This document shows, one piece after another, positions 62,029 through 64,000 of a stretch of 64,000 nucleotides of DNA. Numbering within the stretch: position 1 is the stretch's first letter; every line of letters starts with the position of its first letter. A program made the translations under genes and the position numbers. A model generated the notes under the pieces. That model was not told the DNA's origin. It did not search any database and was given only the letters and a program-made list of their open reading frames with translations. This DNA comes from JBPEWY01 sp052032225 (GTDB lineage: Bacteria > Bacteroidota > Bacteroidia > Flavobacteriales > Flavobacteriaceae): contig JBPEWY010000008.1 in assembly GCA_052032225.1 (NCBI GenBank), positions 1 to 64,000 of the forward strand. Direction: 5' to 3'.

Positions 62029-62469
62029 TTATTTATTTAGGGGAATTTTGGCTATTCTTTTTTCGTGTCTACCTCCATCAAAAGGAGTTTCTATAAAAGT
62101 TTTAACCATTTCTATTGCCTGAGGCATAGATATAAAACGTGCCGGTAAACTTAAAATATTAGCATTGTTATGTTGTCTGGCTAAAGCTGTAATTTCTTTA
62201 TTCCAGCAAAGAGCAGATCTAACACCTTGGTGTTTATTAGCTGTCATGTTTGCTCCATTACCACTACCACATATAATAATACCAAAATCTACCTTATTAT
62301 TTTCTACATCTTCTGCCACCGGATGTACAAAATCAGGATAGTCTACACTTTCAATGCTATCTGTACCGTAGTTAACTATTTCTACATCTGGGTATTGCGA
62401 GTATAACCAACCCATTATAGATAATTTATAATCGGTACCGGCATGATCATTTCCTATGGCTATTTTCAT
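62029..62469 (-). CDS. rpiB: Ribose-5-phosphate isomerase B
   Basis: A 146-residue RpiB/LacAB-fold enzyme that interconverts ribose-5- and ribulose-5-phosphate. Motifs are AIGNDHAGTDYK at the start, ICGSGNGANMTANKH near residue 69 and RQHNNANILSLPARFIS near 104. The catalytic Cys is in ALCWNKEIT near 92. It leads an apparent operon with the CDF exporter and the ElaA-like acetyltransferase. A -7 element lies about 25 bases upstream. Confidence 0.95.
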   Translation of the reverse strand: MKIAIGNDHAGTDYKLSIMGWLYSQYPDVEIVNYGTDSIESVDYPDFVHPVAEDVENNKVDFGIIICGSGNGANMTANKHQGVRSALCWNKEITALARQHNNANILSLPARFISMPQAIEMVKTFIETPFDGGRHEKRIAKIPLNK

Positions 62470-62494
62470 GAAAACAAGGTTTTATTTGGCATAA

Positions 62495-62502
62495 CAAAGG
62501 TA
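62495..62502 (-). promoter_or_regulatory. Candidate -7 element for rpiB
   Basis: Reads TACCTTTG on the minus strand, 25 bases before the rpiB ATG; no exact -33 box. Confidence 0.45.
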
Positions 62503-63104
62503 CTAATTAACACCTTTTAACAGTATTGTTAATTTAAAAAATTAATCAATTTAATATCAACAAATTAACAGACTAATAAAATTGTTAGTAATTAGTAAAA
62601 ATGTTTTCTATTAAAAATTTTGATTTATTAAAAAAAATTCAAATCAGAAAAACAATCTTTAAAAAGCAATTCTTTTTATTAGAACTTTATGAGAAGTTAT
62701 TAAACTTTAAATAGCCACAATTTAACAGCTGTTAATACAAAAAATATTAAAAACTAAAGGTTAAAATTTGTTGTTAACTATTGTTAAGAAAATTCTGAAA
62801 TAGGCTTATTTGCAATAAGTTAAATGTAAATTTATTGTTAATTAAAGTTTAATTAAACGCTAATTACGAGAAAACAAAATTTTATCCTAAAAAATTATAC
62901 CGCTATTAACAAACAATAATAAACCATCAAAAAAATTAAATTTTAAATAAAGAATAATAATAAATGTATTAGTTGTTAATAGTTGATTTTATAACTGCTT
63001 GATTTTTAAATAAGTGCATTTCATCGAAAAAAAATGTTATTTTATCGATAGTTAGAAAAAAGTTTTATAGTTTCGATATATGAAAATCTCAAAACCCCCA
63101 TATC
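62503..63104. other. Very AT-rich intergenic region
   Basis: About 600 bases without a convincing gene on either strand. By direct counting, several 60-base blocks have only 7-13 G or C bases. It holds the TGTTAA/TTAACA cluster (62507-62979) and an ATCGAAA/TTTCGAT pair near 63023-63077. I found no exact DnaA box (TTATCCACA-like), tRNA, or rho-independent terminator inside it. It separates the divergent rpiB operon and the LRR-protein gene. Confidence 0.7.
62507..62979. repeat. Cluster of eleven TGTTAA/TTAACA hexamers
   Basis: TTAACA at 62507, 62517, 62565, 62722 and 62906; TGTTAA at 62527, 62730, 62772, 62782, 62836 and 62974. Two pairs form inverted repeats (62517-62532 with a 4-base gap; 62722-62735 with a 2-base gap), and two are direct repeats ten bases apart. 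Possible binding sites for a DNA-binding protein. Confidence 0.6.
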
Positions 63105-64000
63105 ATGAAACAACTTTACCTCTTAGCATGCTTATGCTTTTTCTCTGTTACTGCTCAACAAATAAGCATCCAAGATGCCAATTTTGAGCAAGCCCTAATT
63201 GATCGTGGAATAGATCAAGGAACTCCAGATGGTGTAATTAATAGTGCCAATGCAATTGGTATTACTCATTTAGATGTAAGTGGTAAAAACATTTCTAGCC
63301 TATCAGGTATAGAAGCTTTTACAGACTTAGTTAGCTTAAATGCCAGTAATAACAATTTAGAATCTGCAGATTTTAGCGCTAATACAGCATTACAAGAACT
63401 AATATTGCACAACAACCAATTACAAACCATAAATGTAACAGCTAATACCGCTTTACAAAAGTTAAATCTGTATAAAAACAAACTAACACATATACAATTA
63501 AGTAATAATACAGAATTAACATATTTAGCTGTTGCCGATAATTATTTAGGAGATTTAAATGTATCGGCTAATAAAAAATTAGAAAAAATATTTTGTCAAA
63601 ACAACCAACTTACTTCTTTAGATGTAAGTAATATGCCTGCAGTAACTTTAATTAATGCAGAGCTTAATAACCTGTCAGACTTAAATGTTAGTAATTCTAG
63701 AAACTTAAAACAGCTTAATGCAAGCAATAATTACATTAGTTTCTTAGATGTATCAACTAATGTAAATTTAGAAATGATAAATGTATTGTTTAATAATTTA
63801 CAACAAATAGATTTATCGTATAACACTAAACTATCTGCTATTTACCTTGCAAATAACCAATTACAATCGTTAAACATTAGAAACGGTAATAATGCAAATT
63901 TAACAGTATTACGTGTAGAAAATAATCCGGATTTATCATGTATTACTGCAGACGATGAAACGGTTGTAAACGGTGTAGCTGGATCAGGTAGATGGAATAT
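63105..64000 (+). CDS. Secreted leucine-rich-repeat protein (partial)
   Basis: The gene runs off the right edge. A signal peptide is visible, MKQLYLLACLCFFSVTA then QQ. After a short cap (QDANFEQALIDRGIDQG) come about eleven ~21-residue leucine-rich repeats with LDVSxN, NNQLQ and L..L.. spacing, of the kind found in Bacteroidota surface proteins secreted by the type IX system; the C-terminal sorting domain would lie outside the window. The ATG at 63105 is the only start that includes the signal peptide. Its upstream region is the AT-rich stretch with repeated motifs. Function may be adhesion, but this is inference. Confidence 0.82.
   Translation, partial: MKQLYLLACLCFFSVTAQQISIQDANFEQALIDRGIDQGTPDGVINSANAIGITHLDVSGKNISSLSGIEAFTDLVSLNASNNNLESADFSANTALQELILHNNQLQTINVTANTALQKLNLYKNKLTHIQLSNNTELTYLAVADNYLGDLNVSANKKLEKIFCQNNQLTSLDVSNMPAVTLINAELNNLSDLNVSNSRNLKQLNASNNYISFLDVSTNVNLEMINVLFNNLQQIDLSYNTKLSAIYLANNQLQSLNIRNGNNANLTVLRVENNPDLSCITADDETVVNGVAGSGRWN
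63240..63960 (+). repeat. Leucine-rich repeat units, period about 63 bases
   Basis: Roughly eleven imperfect units encoding LxxLxxxNNxLxxLDVSxN. Codons for NN and LDVS recur at 63-base spacing within the partial gene. Confidence 0.75.

Noticed and set aside
62503..63104. Chromosomal replication origin
   Set aside because: The AT richness and the repeated hexamers are suggestive, and rnpA is within 5 kb, but no exact DnaA box (TTATCCACA-like) or dnaA/rpmH gene was found. Left as an unexplained region.
1..64000. Mobile elements, CRISPR arrays, phage or defence islands
   Set aside because: I looked for transposases, integrases, terminal inverted repeats, regularly spaced direct repeats, restriction-modification and toxin-antitoxin genes and saw none that could be supported.

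Overview
The window looks like chromosomal DNA of a low-GC member of the Bacteroidota, most likely the family Flavobacteriaceae. The signs are a SusC/SusD pair, CarboxypepD_reg-type TonB receptors, OmpA with thrombospondin type-3 repeats, Bacteroidota-style promoters (TAnnTTTG with an upstream TTTG in the clearest cases), no visible Shine-Dalgarno sequences, and housekeeping clusters such as pdxA-yceD-rpmF-fabH-accB-accC. I saw no insertion sequence, prophage, CRISPR array, rRNA operon or restriction system. Coding density is very high; the only gene-free stretch over 300 bases is 62503-63104.

Layout. 1-5919: the end of an AddA-like helicase/nuclease, kbl, an OmpA-family porin and an AddB-like nuclease. 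5923-13926: tRNA-Ala, a universal stress protein, GNAT and MATE proteins, an overlooked 53-residue membrane protein, a 2OG-Fe(II) oxygenase, queD, lpxH, an MFS exporter and recJ. 13977-19496: a DeoR-type regulator divergent from a SusC/SusD uptake pair. 19538-28296: OsmC, an AhpD-like protein, a UDG-family protein, rsmI, a conserved unknown, tdk-alr, mscL, asd and a prolyl oligopeptidase. 28377-30461: an orphan ABC ATPase facing a FAD oxidoreductase. 30541-35567: the fatty-acid initiation cluster, read leftward from pdxA to accC. 35631-38165: ribE, an unusual plug-TPR-DUF2135-like chimera, and a CAT-anticodon tRNA. 38223-43703: mce, rbfA, a LolE-like permease, dusB, an M28 peptidase and a TolB-like propeller. 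43700-54541: a TonB-type outer-membrane barrel, lepA, a Na+/H+ antiporter, an MBL hydrolase, an S8 peptidase and an M1 peptidase. 54550-57626: a two-gene operon of a GCS2-CBS amidoligase-like protein and an M14-type desuccinylase. 57742-60658: rnpA, an S41 protease, a SRPBCC protein and an unknown. 60655-62469: rpiB, a CDF cation exporter and an ElaA-type acetyltransferase. 63105-end: a secreted leucine-rich-repeat protein, cut by the window edge.

How genes work together. AddA and AddB would form one recombination nuclease. YceD, L32, FabH and the two acetyl-CoA carboxylase subunits tie ribosome assembly to lipid initiation. SusC/SusD form an outer-membrane uptake machine whose regulator is divergently encoded. 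Several lipoprotein or secreted hydrolases (S9, M28, S8, M1, S41) suggest a peptide-feeding lifestyle.

The most unusual items are: the barrel-less TonB plug fused to TPR and a DUF2135-like domain (36221-37975); the GCS2-CBS/M14 operon without a RimK partner in view; a cluster of eleven TGTTAA/TTAACA hexamers in the 62.5-63.0 kb intergenic region; GCAAAAA repeats spaced 10 and 20 bp apart between the DeoR and SusC genes; a tRNA gene starting one base after the stop codon of a stress-protein gene; and four convergent gene pairs whose stop codons interlock in a 4-base overlap. All functional names come from reading motifs; no database search was possible.
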